Assembly: GCA_918797485.1 (NCBI GenBank)
Contig: CAKKNE010000001.1
Coordinates: 4,154,001-4,218,000, forward strand
Direction of reading: 5' to 3'
DNA: 64,000 bases
Source: Pelagomonas calceolata
Lineage: Eukaryota > Sar > Pelagophyceae > Pelagomonadales > Pelagomonadaceae
Shown here piece after piece: positions 29,701 through 40,400 of the stretch (the stretch's first letter is position 1; every line of letters starts with the position of its first letter). The translations under genes were made by a program, and so were the position numbers. The notes below the pieces were generated by a model, which had not been told where the DNA came from, did no database searches, and saw only the letters and a list, made by a program, of their open reading frames with translations.

Positions 29701-30118
29701 AGCAGCACCAAAGCAGAACACGGAGGAGAAGATCCAGAAGGCCGTGGCGGCCGCGCGGTCGAGAAACGCGAAGAAAGTACCATCGAAGGCGCCGAAGACG
29801 GCGTCGGAGTTGGAACGGACCTGGCGCGAGCTGAAGGGTGATAATGAGCTGTGGTCTGAGTATTTGGGCATCTTCAAGAAGAAGACGCTGGAAAAGCTCG
29901 ACATCAGCTTGTGCCCCGAGGTTCTGGTCGACGTCATCGGGAGCGCATCGGCGATGGGGGGCAAGGCCGCGAGCGTCCTGGCGGGCGCGTCGAAAGCGCC
30001 TGGCTGGGCCGTAACCAAGGCCCTCCTGTCAAAAGAGGACCTCGCGCGCGTCGCGGCCGTCGCGGACGCGGCCGACGCGGAGGCGGGCGAGAAGCTGCGG
30101 GCGGGGTACGGGCTCTAG
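26730..30118 (+). CDS. SPAG1: SPAG1-like dynein arm assembly factor (TPR, RPAP3 C-terminal domain)
   Basis: This 995-aa protein is spliced from 26730-27758, 28008-28994 and 29147-30118 (phase 0 at both junctions). The N-terminus matches SPAG1: DYKHVDTCSDVPELRSILQA, LKSGEHGKYPHLERHTEKR, then LPPVRG and DFRAWDKYDVDRECEKL. Three TPR blocks follow (FLARREKNKGNEAY..., KAEALKGEGNELMKKGDVSG..., KAAGSKALAEGNLDEAEVLY...). Residues about 870-975 form an RPAP3 C-terminal domain (ASELERTWRELKGDNELW). SPAG1 works with HSP90/HSP70 and R2TP-like complexes in cytoplasmic pre-assembly of axonemal dyneins. Acidic linkers repeat the motif (T/V)KVAIEDDxDxEE four times. Start ATG 26730 (CAAAATGGCAG). Confidence 0.9.
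27759..28007 (+). repeat. Intron with core modules, SPAG1 intron 1 (249 bp)
   Basis: The donor is GTGCGT and the acceptor CACGCAG. It lacks terminal repeats but holds CACGCCATCGACGCGAC at about 27865-27881 and inverted relatives TCGATGGCGTG and TCGATGGCGCG downstream. This suggests two or three merged, decayed elements able to fold on each other. Confidence 0.7.
28995..29146 (+). repeat. Intron with core modules, SPAG1 intron 2 (152 bp)
   Basis: GTTTGT to ACGCAG is the phase-consistent excision; an alternative donor GTCGAA at 29007 is also in phase 0. Inside, CACGCCATCGACGCGA occurs twice about 30 bp apart in the same orientation, with a third CGCCGTCGACGCGAC. This looks like a local tandem amplification of the core. 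Confidence 0.65.
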
Positions 30119-30147
30119 ATTTTGACTAACAACGGATTTTACTACTA

Positions 30148-32340
30148 TCACGCCCACGTGTCGAAATAGTAGAGGTCGTAGTTCAATTTCCTAAGTTTCG
30201 GGCAGCGCATGAGAGTGCCCTCGAGCGTCGTCAGAGTGGCGGGGAGGTTCATATGAAGAGACCGGAGCTCGGGCAGCGACGGCAGAAAGGCGATTTTCGC
30301 GTCAGTCAATTCATGATTCCTAATATTCAACCGACGAAGCGTCGGATGCCCGGACAAGTGGTTGAAATTCCAGTCGTAGCCGCGGTCACCTTCCGCGTTA
30401 GCGCCACAACCCACGATAATTAATTCCTCTAATGCAGTTAAGTTGCGAACAAATGCTAAAGCATCAGGGCCGGCGTTCTTGCACATATACCTCAAGTCTA
30501 GCTTAACAAGCGTCGCGATCTGACCGAGAGGCTCCAAATCGATTATCCTAGTATCACGGTATCCGCCGGGAGAAATGTCGTCCAAATTTAGCTTCAGCAG
30601 ATGCGGTAGCAATGCCAGTGGCTCCAAACTGCCCATATGCATCACATAGCTAAGGTCGAGAGAAGTGAGCCCCTCGAGCCGCGTGAGAGGCGCGAGATCA
30701 GTAAGGTTCACGCCACGCCGAGGGCCACCCCACTCACCATCATCCCAGGCGCGCCAGCAGAGCGAGAGGGTCGTAATTTGCCCGGGGAGCCCGCAGGCCG
30801 CGAGGTCCTGGATGCCGTCGCAGTGCTCGAGCTCCAAGCTCGTGAGCGACTCGAGATTCGGCAAACGAGTGATAGTACGACAAAAATTCAGGCGGAGGGT
30901 GCGCAGCGAAGTGATCGAGGCCAGGGGCTGCAGCGCTGCGTCCGCAAGTTCAAAACACATGCCCAGGTCCAGGGTCTCGAGCTTCGGGCAGTTCGCGAGT
31001 GGCGATAAGTTCGTGACCTTGATGCACTCAAAAAGATTGAGTTCCACGAGGTTCGTAAGCGACCCGATCGGCGTAATATCTCGCACGAAGTATCGCCGCG
31101 AAAGGACGAGCCGCTCGAGCAACGGGCACGCGGAGAGGCCGTCGAGCGTGAGCCCATGGTCATGCACCTCATCATAGTACCACGTCCCGTTGAGCTCGCT
31201 GTGGGGGTATCCGGCCAAGTCGAGATTGGTAATGTTTGCTAAAGGAAGCCTGTGCAACCGTGTCGCCCCTTGCCAGAGGCAGATGCCGCTCACGCGCCAG
31301 CCCTGGTTCCGCGCCAGCGCGCGGATTTCCTTGGCGTCGAAGCGTCTAGGCTCGCTCGACCACCCTCCGCGTTTATAAAATTTTGCCAGCGTCGTGACGT
31401 CGACGGGCCGCCCGCGGATGTGCTTGACCAAATCCTTCGAGACGAGCGACCCGATTCGTATTTTAATGGCGAGCGGGAAGTAGGAAAAGAGGTCACCCAC
31501 GGTGCATGCCGCCCTGAAAGCCTCAGACGCTATCGGCGGCGACTCGACGCTCATAATGAGTGGTTTGGGGACCAATTGCAACCGATCTCTGAAGGCTTTG
31601 CAGTGGTCGGGGATCTTGTTGTACTCCTCTCTCCAATCTTCGCCCAGCAATTTGTAGGCGTCCGCGACGCGGCGGTCTTTGTCGACGTCGACAACCGACC
31701 GGGCGGCGCGGCCGCGGCGCGATGCGCGGGAAGGCGTCCGCCGCAACGCCGCGGCGTCCTCTGCGGCGGCGGCGGCGGCGAGCGCGTCGGCGATGGGAAC
31801 GCCCTCGAGGAACGGCCGCGCCGCCGCCGCCGTGCCGAGGACGGGCGCGGCGGGCCAGCCGACGTGACCGCCCCAGACGACGGCCGGCACCGCCTCGCGC
31901 TTAAAGGTCGCGAGGGCCTCGCCGTCGAGGACGACGACGACGTACTTGCGCGGCCCCGCGTCGTCGCTGGGCTCGAAGCCCTCCACGGAGCGGAGGTGCC
32001 GCGGCTTCTGGCGCAGGCCGATGGCGAAAAATTCGCGGATCGCATCCGGCGCCATTTCGTCGTCGTCCGCGAGGTTGATGGGTTTGGCCTCGCCGTCGCC
32101 GCCCGCGCCGCGCGCCGGGCCGTGGTATATGTCGAACGAGGTCATATGGGACGGTCCGATTCTGGTCTCGATGTACAAGCCACTCTGGTCGCTCCGCCAC
32201 TCCATCGTGACGCAGGACGGCGCGAAGACGACCGTGACGTCGCGCCGCAGGGCCGTGCCTAAGTAGACGCGGCGGCATCGGAGCATGACCCGCTCCTCGC
32301 CGCGGCGCGGGTTCCGGCGCGGCGCCGGTGCAATCTCCAT
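30148..32340 (-). CDS. Leucine-rich repeat protein
   Basis: This 730-aa protein has an unrecognised N-terminal region of about 330 residues and then at least 14 LRRs from about residue 355 to the end. Clear repeats include LPLANITNLDLAGYP, IGSLTNLVELNLFECI, LANCPKLETLDLGMC, LASITSLRTLRLNFC, LTRLEGLTSLDLSYV and FLPSLPELRSLHMNLP. The Asn/Cys-containing repeats are of the cysteine-containing or SDS22-like sort used as protein-binding scaffolds. No kinase, TIR or F-box signature is seen, so the role is open. It converges on SPAG1, with 29 bp between stops. Confidence 0.8.
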   Translation of the reverse strand: MEIAPAPRRNPRRGEERVMLRCRRVYLGTALRRDVTVVFAPSCVTMEWRSDQSGLYIETRIGPSHMTSFDIYHGPARGAGGDGEAKPINLADDDEMAPDAIREFFAIGLRQKPRHLRSVEGFEPSDDAGPRKYVVVVLDGEALATFKREAVPAVVWGGHVGWPAAPVLGTAAAARPFLEGVPIADALAAAAAAEDAAALRRTPSRASRRGRAARSVVDVDKDRRVADAYKLLGEDWREEYNKIPDHCKAFRDRLQLVPKPLIMSVESPPIASEAFRAACTVGDLFSYFPLAIKIRIGSLVSKDLVKHIRGRPVDVTTLAKFYKRGGWSSEPRRFDAKEIRALARNQGWRVSGICLWQGATRLHRLPLANITNLDLAGYPHSELNGTWYYDEVHDHGLTLDGLSACPLLERLVLSRRYFVRDITPIGSLTNLVELNLFECIKVTNLSPLANCPKLETLDLGMCFELADAALQPLASITSLRTLRLNFCRTITRLPNLESLTSLELEHCDGIQDLAACGLPGQITTLSLCWRAWDDGEWGGPRRGVNLTDLAPLTRLEGLTSLDLSYVMHMGSLEPLALLPHLLKLNLDDISPGGYRDTRIIDLEPLGQIATLVKLDLRYMCKNAGPDALAFVRNLTALEELIIVGCGANAEGDRGYDWNFNHLSGHPTLRRLNIRNHELTDAKIAFLPSLPELRSLHMNLPATLTTLEGTLMRCPKLRKLNYDLYYFDTWA

Positions 32341-32943
32341 TGATGGCTAGTTTTGGGCTTTCCTCTGTGTCTTAACTGTACGGGGCGTGTGAGACGACCA
32401 ATGCTCGTGTATAGCGATCCCTTCGCGTCTCGCAATTGTATGTATTTACCAGTTAAACTTGCCCTTGCAAGTCAAGCACTGGACTCGAGGAGTACCCGCC
32501 CCGGGCTAGGTTCCTGCGGTTGCGTAGGTCAGTAGGTAGGTAGTTGCGTCTGCCTCGCGCTCGCGCTGAGCCTGAAAACCCGTCTCGACTTATGTATATA
32601 GGGTACCTAGGTATACTAGTAATTACTTTCATACCACGCTGAGTAAGCCAAGCAGGTCAGAAGGCTCTTTGCGATCTTTCCTAATTTTATTTGTTATTAT
32701 AAGTATGATCGACTTATGGAATCACATATGATATTATAATTTGCAACAAAGAATCATTACAAGTAGAAAGGGCATGGAAGGAACACGCGGGCAAGGAAAG
32801 GGAAATATAAGGCAAAGGGCGCCGCCGTCGCGGGCAGGGTGTCACAGACACAGGCGCGTAACACACCAACACGCGTGTACATATCACAGTGCGGACAGCT
32901 CTCGCACAGGACAGGGACAGGGACTCACACACAACCGAGTCTC
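32341..32943. other. AT-richer intergenic region
   Basis: This 603-bp spacer lies between the start of the LRR gene and the stop of the subtilase gene (both minus strand). About 32595-32760 is much richer in A+T than the window average, including TATGTATATAGGG and ATGATATTATAATT. It may serve as the LRR promoter and subtilase terminator. No gene, RNA or transposon is recognised. Confidence 0.4.
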
Positions 32944-35900
32944 TCACGCCGAACCCCGAAGGCGGCGGCGGCGGCGGTCGTCCGGGCACCACACCGTCTC
33001 GTACCGCGCCTTCCGCCCCTTCTTCTCGCACTTCGCTTCGTTCTTCCACCCGCCTCCTGACTTCGGTTTGAGGCTCCCGTCTCTTTGGTCGTGCACAAGG
33101 CACTTGCCCGGGGCGCCGTAGAGCTCGCAGGACAGCTCGAGTTGCGGACACCAGTGCGTCGTCCATCTAGTCTTCTCGCCCTGTTCATCGCACTCGCTCT
33201 CGGTGTTCCAGTTCCCGCTCTGCGGACCCATGATCTTCAATTCGCCACCGTCGAAGTTGTCGTAGCGGAAGCAGGCGTTCGAGAAGGGATGTTCCGCGTG
33301 AGATGTGCAGAGGTCGGCCGTCGGCACCGGCTCGGTGGGTCGTGGCGTCGGCGCGGGCACCGTCGGCTGAGGCGTCGGCGCCGGCGTCGTCGGCGCCGGG
33401 GTCGGCGCCTGCGACTCGGGCTCGGCGCAGATCTCCACGGAGTTCCAGACGGCGTCACCGTCGCCGTAGTCGACGTCCGCCCCGACGTACGTGTAAAGCG
33501 GTCCGGACGAGCCAATAGAGTCGGTGAGGCTGAGGTCGCCGCACGCGCCGGCGGTGTCGCGAAATGTGACCGTCGACTCATCGACCGTGATCTCGATGTC
33601 GTACGACTGCATCGTCGGGCAAGAGGTGTAAACGCTACTGGTCTGGCCATAGATGTAACGATAGTCACAATTCCAAACGAACGTGACAAACCCGGAGCGA
33701 GAGTACCAGGGGTAACTTGAATCAGAGCTCTGGGTGGAGACCTTGATATAGTGGTCCGAACAATAATTGGACTTGTCGAGCGAACCGCTAATGTCCAGAG
33801 GCGCCATGAGAGTATCCGTCGTGCGAATGTGCGCACCGTTTCCAGCGTTTTTACAAACCAACGTCCCGCCGCTGAGCGCGCACTCGCCGTCGCCGCCGGC
33901 GGGGTACGTCCACTGGGCGTCGAGGGTCGTTCCTTCGAACTCGTCCGACACACAGTTTCGCGTCGGTGCCGTCGTTGCCGTCGGCACGGGCGTCGGCCCG
34001 GGCGTGGGGCGCGGCGTCGGTGCTGGCGTCGGCCCGGGCGAAGGCGCGACCGTGGGACCGGGCGTGGGCCGCGGCGACGGCGCGGCCGTCGTCGGCGCTT
34101 GTGAGGGCTCCGGCGTCGTCGGCGCGATCGTCGTCGGTAGCGCGGTGGGCGACAGCGTCGGTTGGGCAGACGGCAGAGCCGTCGTAGGTGCCGCGGTAGG
34201 CGACGGAGTCGGCTGGGCCGACGGCAGCGACGTCGTGGGGGAGAACGTCGGCCCGTGCGTAGGAGCCGCAGTAGGCGCGCACGCGACGGTTGCCGTGGAG
34301 GACTGTGCGTAGGGCGAGACGTCGCCTTCGGCGTAGAGCGCCGCCACGCGCACCTCGACAATTGCGCCGCACGGAATGTTCTCGTCGCGGAGCACGAAGT
34401 ACCGCCGCCCGTCGTAGTGAGGAGCGATGGTAGCGCCGTCCGTCTCCGTCGCCAGTGTCCAGCCGTCCGTCGTCTCGGAAAGGCGTCTCGGAGCGGTCGG
34501 CGCGGGCAACGAAGCGGTCGGCACGGGCGCCGGCGCGGTCGGCGCCGGCGCCGGTGCGGGCTCCGTCGGTGCAAGCGTCGTCGACGCCTGGGTTGGCCGC
34601 GGCGTCGGCGAGGGCGCCGTGGGCGACTGAGCGGGTTGTGACGTGGGCGACTGGGCAGGCTGTGTCGTCGGCGACTGGACGGGCTGTGTCGTCGGCGAGG
34701 GCGAGGGCGCAGCGGACGGCCCCGCCGTCGGCCGCGGCGTCGGCGCGGAGGACGGCTCCGCCGTCGGCACGGCCGTCGTCGGTAGCGCGGTCGGCGATTG
34801 CGTCGGCGCGTTCAGCACGCTCCACTCGATCTTGAACTTCGTCGAATCCGGCGCGTCGGCGGTAAAGTGCACGAGCACCGTGTTCTGGATCTCGCCCGGC
34901 GAAGCGAGATGCACCTGCCCGGGCGCTTCGTAGCCGCAGAAGCGCGAGGCACCGGATGTGGCCTCACACTCGGGGCGGCCCAGCCCAGCCTCGCACGTCG
35001 GGTGGCCGGCGTCGTCGAACGTGAGGCAGCCCGTGTCGCAGCCAACTTCCGCGCAGGTGGTCACATACGGCGCCGTGAAGCACGTCTTCTCGCCGGCCCC
35101 GTAGTCGCCGCCGCTCGCGACGACGGCGCCATCAAGCTCGAGCTGATATGAACCTTCGCCCTCATAACAGCAGATGCCGTCGCCGTACAAGTCCGTGATG
35201 TCGAAGCAGTACTCCTGGCCCGCGCAGATCTGCTCCGACAAAACCGTCTTGTACTCGAAATTTGGCGTGTCATACGGGTACTCGCCGCTGTCGAGCGAGG
35301 CGTCGTGGCAGTCCGGCCCGGGGTGCTCGTGCTTGAGCGTCCAGGCGATCTCGTTTGGGTACCTGTGCGGACGACGACGGGTGAGTGGCGCGGAACGACG
35401 CGGCGAGGCCTAGAGGTTGCCTTCAGACGCTGAGTCAGTACCAGTCGGTGACGACCGTAAGCTCGAGCTTCTGGTCGCAGACGCAGGAGGCCGTTGGGGC
35501 CAGCGACATCGTTGGCTTGAACGTTGGCATGGCCGTGGTCGGCGCGAGCGAGACGGTCGGCTGCATAGTCGGCGCGCCGTTCGCGCATTGCGCCACGAAG
35601 GCGCCCGCGTCGGCCATACCCGCGCCCAGGTCCGCCGTCAACGGACCCGCGGTGTCGTAGAGCATGTCGAGGACGTCCTGTCTGCCGAGGCCCGGATTCG
35701 CGCTCAGGCAGAGGGCCAGGATGCCCGCAACGTGCGGGCAGGCCATCGACGTGCCGTCGTACCAGTCGTAGCCGCCCACGACCGTCGAGTAGATGCTCAT
35801 CCCCGGCGCCGAGATGTCGATCCAGTCGCCGTAGTTCGAAAAGTAGGCGCGGTTCCCGCTGTTGTCCGTTGCTGCGACTGCGATTGTCTTATCGTAGTAG

Positions 35901-37060
35901 GCCGGGTAGTAGTCCGCGTTGCTGTTGTCGTTGCCCGCGGCGAAGACCACGGCGCCCTCGATGCCCTGGCCGCCGTCGTCTTCAGAGTCGGTATAGTAGT
36001 CAATCGCGTCGAGAACGCTCTGTTCGAAGTCGCCCGGGTATATGTAGCCCCAGCTGTTCGACGACACGCGGGCGCCGTTATCGGCGCCGTAGACCAATGC
36101 TTCTGCGAAGCCGTCCGTCCAGGTCGCGCCAAAGACCACAGAGACCATGAGCTTGACGCCCGAGTCCTCGGTGCCGTCGCCGCCCGCGACGCCCGCGCCG
36201 CCGATGCCGTTGTTATTGTCCGCCGCGATCGTCCCACCGCAATGCGAGCCGTGCGAGCCGGCGCCGAGGTAGTTGCCACTCGACGCGTCTCCAGCGGAAT
36301 CTTCGGCGTGGTTGTAGCCGTGGCAGTCGTCAACGAAGCCATTTCCGTCGTTATCGACGCCGTCGTTGCAGTTGTCCGGCCACTCGGTCTCGCCCGTCGT
36401 GGGGTGCGGCTGCGTGTTTTTCCAGATGTTCATCTGTAAATCTTCGTGGTCCAGGTCGAGGCCCGTATCGATGACCTGCACGACGATCTCCGAATTCCCC
36501 ATGGTCGTGTCCCAGGCCGTTGCCAAATTGACGGCGTCGTAATGTCCAGATTGGTACTGGTAGTACGGGTCATCGGTCGCCCTCGACGAGTTCGACGAGT
36601 TGTACTGGAGGTGCACGAGGGCCGGCTCGATGAGCTGGACGCCCTCGTGGTCTTCGTCGGAGCGGTCGAGGTAGGCATGCAGCTTGGCCGCGGCCTTCGT
36701 CGACGCGGCCGCGCGATCCTGCGCGCCGTCGGCGCACTTGACCGAGTACCAGAGGTCGAGGCCCTTCGCGACGTGCTTCGCCTCGTGGATGCCGGCGTGG
36801 CGGAAAGTTCTCTCTGCCTTCGAGCACTCGATCAAATCGGCGACGCGGTGCGCGAGCGCATCGGCGCCGCCCTTTTTCGCGGCCGCCGCGTCGAGCTTGA
36901 ACGAGAGCGCGCCGGTGAGCGCTTCAGCTTCCGCCTTCTCGTGGACGCGCGTCAGGTCGACCGTGTCGCGGAGGCGGCGGCGTGCTGGCTGCTCCCCATC
37001 TGTGGCAGCGAGCGCGAGGCTCGCCGCGAGCGCGAGGATCGTTGTTGTTTTGGTGTGCAT
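32944..37060 (-). CDS. Large secreted subtilisin-like serine protease with PT-rich linkers
   Basis: This 1345-aa protein is spliced from 37060-35442 and 35362-32944. The order is signal peptide (MHTKTTTILALAASLALAA), prodomain to about residue 170, then an S8 peptidase domain with catalytic Asp in VIDTGLDLDHEDL, His in GAGSHGSHCGGT, oxyanion Asn in VFAAGNDNSN and Ser in YDGTSMACPHVAG. A DLYGDGICCYEGEG domain follows, then two beta-sandwich-like segments, three long PT-rich linkers (SPTxxPT repeats), a Cys-bearing beta domain, and a basic C-terminus ending RRRRRLRGSA. It is probably extracellular or cell-surface. The 79-nt intron restores VVTDWYPNEIAW. Further introns in the PT-rich part cannot be excluded. 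Confidence 0.83.
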
Positions 37061-37451
37061 GTACTATGTGGTAGCTTATGAGTGTGTTTTGGTAGCTTGC
37101 GTGTGCGTTTGCGGCTGCCCAAGGCTTGCAACAATATTTTTGAGCTGGGCTGTGCTCTCACAACAAATATTTCAGGCGGGGTCAGAACGAACGGGTTCGT
37201 GCCGGGAAATTGCCGCGCGCAGGGCGTGTTGACGGCCGAGGAGAGCCCTGGGATCGGTAAATAGCTCTTTAAGGACATTCACGAGAGATCCTGACCGTGC
37301 GGGAAGGACTTGTCCCTCGCCCTGCGAGCGCGGCGTTGGTCTCCCGAGCGATAGTGTAGTACTACTATGGTAAACTTGATATTACAACTTGACTCTACAA
37401 CTTGGCTTGGATCAGAAAAGGGAAACGGGGAAGGAAGGAAATAAATGCAAA
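37061..37451. other. Intergenic region upstream of the subtilase
   Basis: This 391-bp spacer lies between the subtilase start and the stop of the 1741-aa membrane protein. It holds a CACGAGAGATCCTGACC segment and a modest AT-rich stretch around 37350-37400. No gene or repeat is supported. Confidence 0.35.
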
Positions 37452-40400
37452 TCATGCGGCCCGGGCGCCGCACTGGCTGCAGAACTGGCCCCGCAGCGGT
37501 GCGCCGCACTGGCTGCAGAAACAGGGCGGCGGCGGCGGCATCGCGGAAACGGGGGCCTCGCGAGCCTCCTCGAGGTCGACCTCCGCGACGTCGACCTCCT
37601 TCGTTTCCTCGTCGGCCGGCAGGGCCTTCGGCGTCGGGAGCCGTGTGCTCCATTCCGCTTCGAGTTTCTCCGCGCGCGTCGGCGTGAGGACCCGCGGCAT
37701 TTTGTTACGCCTGTAGTAGTAGATACCGCCACCGCCGCACAGTACGAGGACCACGGCGCAGACCGCGATGGCAATGATCATGACGCCGCCGCCCGCGTTA
37801 TTCGCCGAACCGCCGCCCGACGAGCCGCCCGCTGGCTCGGGCGTGGGCCGCGGCGTCGGTCTCGGCGCGGCGGTCGGGGCGTCGGTCGCGGCGACGACGG
37901 TGGACGTCAGTGATGTGGTGGCGACGGCCGCGAACACGGCCTCCGCGTTCTCGTCCTTCGCGGCGTCGACGATCGCCTCATCGACCTCCGTGGGACTGGC
38001 ACTCGCGAGGTTGGCGGCTGCATCCTCCGACGCCTCGTGGTCCGTCAACTCGATTTTGTAGTCGACGACGACGCCGGCCTGAAGCCGGCGGCGCCGCGCC
38101 GACGCCGACGCCACGCCCAGGATCGTTACTGCGCTCTTCGACACGCCCGCGACGTCGGCGATGGCGCCCCGGAGAACGGCCTTGGATTCTTCTCCGCTGG
38201 CGTCGGCGACCGAGATGCCGGACAGCGTGAGGGAACCGGCGACGACCGGAGCTTCTGTCGGTGCGAGCGTTGGTCCCGGCGTCGGGGTCGGCGTCGGCGC
38301 ACGCGTCGGCGTCGGCGTCGGCCGCGGCGTCGGCGCGTGCGTGGGCTGCGGCGTCGGCTTCGTCGTCGGGGCCGAAGTCGGCGCCTTGGTCGGCGGGACC
38401 CACTTGCGCTTCTCAATCGACGACACGAAGACGTCCATCGAGACCTCGGCCGTCGCGTCGCACGCGTCTCTATCTACGGGCTCCGAGGCCTTGTCGGCGT
38501 CCCACGTGCCGACCGTGAACCCGTTGCCCAGCCCCGCACCGGTCATGGCCATCGTCGCCTCGCTCTGCGCGATCTGGAGGCCCGAGCCCCAGTCGTCGAT
38601 GGCCAGACCCATGGCCAACTCCGAAGATACGGCCTTGCTACCGAGCATGCCGCGCTTGTCCAGGTCCATGTCCATGAACAGGCAGACGCGGTCGCCCGCT
38701 TCGATATCGTTCGCGCCAAGGGTGCCGCCGAAAGTGAAGAGCGAGTCGCCTCCCGTCGACAGGTCGATCGAGCACGCCCCATCGACGCCGCCGCCGTCAC
38801 GTTTGTCCCACGAGCCCGAGGCCTCCAGGCTCATGATATTGTCGCCGCCATTGCTGAGGGCGGCGCTCAGTTCCATTGGGTCAGTCGAGACTGCGCCCTC
38901 GTAGGCGAGGTCGAGAGCCTTCTCGTCGCCCAGCGTGACGACGAGCGTGCCGGCGCCGTCGCCGCTCAAACTGCCGAGTTCGACCTTGCCGTCGAGCGTC
39001 CCGTCGATGGCGAAAATCGCGGCGTTGTCGTTGGCGAGGCTCAGCTTCAGGACCCAGTCGTCCTCCCAGCGCGCCGAGGCGTGGGCGGTCGCGTCGACGG
39101 CCTTCTCCTCGGCGAGGGTCAATTCCAGAGTCGTCTCGCCGAGCAGCAGCGCATCGTCGCTCTCGCCGTGTGCCGTCATCTGCGCGCTGACGAGCCCCTT
39201 GTTCTGGTTCTCCACGGTGAAAGCGAGAGCGACGTCGTCCCCTCCGGAGAACCGCGCGCTCCCCGTGACGCGGCCGTCCAGCAGCTCCTCTTCGGCGATG
39301 GCGACCATGAGCGACGTCTCTCCCTGCAAGCCGTCCGCGTCATCGCCGCGCGCCGTCATCTTCATGCGGAAGAGCTCCTCGTTCTGATTTAGCAGATGCG
39401 TCGTGAGCTGGAAGTCGTCCTCGTGGCGCCAGGACCAGTCCGCGCTCGCTTCCGCGTGGGCGTCGAAGAGCTCCTCGTCGGAGACGGACATCTGCAGCGT
39501 GGTCTTGCCGTAGAGCCGGTCGTCCGTGTCGCCCTCCGCGCCCAGCGCCATCGAGAAGACCTCTTCGTTCTTGTTGTGGAGTGAGGCAGAAAGTGACACG
39601 AGGTCGTCGACGGACAGTTCGCCCTCTAGGAGCGCGTCCACCAACTCGTCGCCGTCGACGCTGATCGAGAGGCCCGTCTTGCCCGACAGACCATCATCAT
39701 TGTCGCCGGACGCCGTCATTTCCAACGCGAACCGCTCCAGATGGGCGTCCTTGAAGCTCATACCGACAACGATTTCCTCATCCCAGTCGAAGCTACCGCT
39801 GACCTCGTAGTCCTTCGCGTCGCCGTCGAGTCGGACCGTCACGTCGGTGGAGCCCTCTACTTTCCCGTCGACCTCGCCGTGCAGTGCCAGGTCGAGTCCG
39901 AACCGCTCGACGGCGCCCTCCATCAGCGAGAACGCGACCGTCGCGTCACCGCCCTCCGAGGCCTCCTGCCACTCGACGCTGCCGCTCATGGAGCCGTCGA
40001 AGGTGTCTTCGCCGCCCAAGCGCAGGACTACGCCCGACGACCCGGAGACTTCCCCGTCCTCGACGTCGCCCTGGCCGTCCAGGTGCGTGTAGAGGCGCTC
40101 GTCGCCGTCGAGCCTGACCGTCCAGACCAACTGGCCCGACCGGGAATCGTGTTGGTCCAGCTCGAACGCCGTGTCGAACAGCTCCGCCCCGTCGTTGGTC
40201 AGCGTCGTCGACAGCTCGAAGTCGTGCGCGGAGTCACCACCCCACTTCACCGCTCCCGCGGCCGCGGCGTCGACGACCTCGTCGCCCGCGATCCTCACGA
40301 CGAGCGCCGAGGCGCCGCTCAAACCCGCGTCGGCGTCGCCGTCGAGCGTCATGTCCGTGTGGAATCGCTCTTCGTCGCTCTCCGTGATCGTGAGTTTCAC

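Noticed and set aside
35363-35441. Subtilase intron as another terminal-repeat element
   Set aside because: It splices cleanly and the intron and next exon both start GTAC, but the ends after the first 8 nt do not match the CTGTGTGGAAATCAA repeat and no core is present. It is treated as an ordinary or fully decayed intron.
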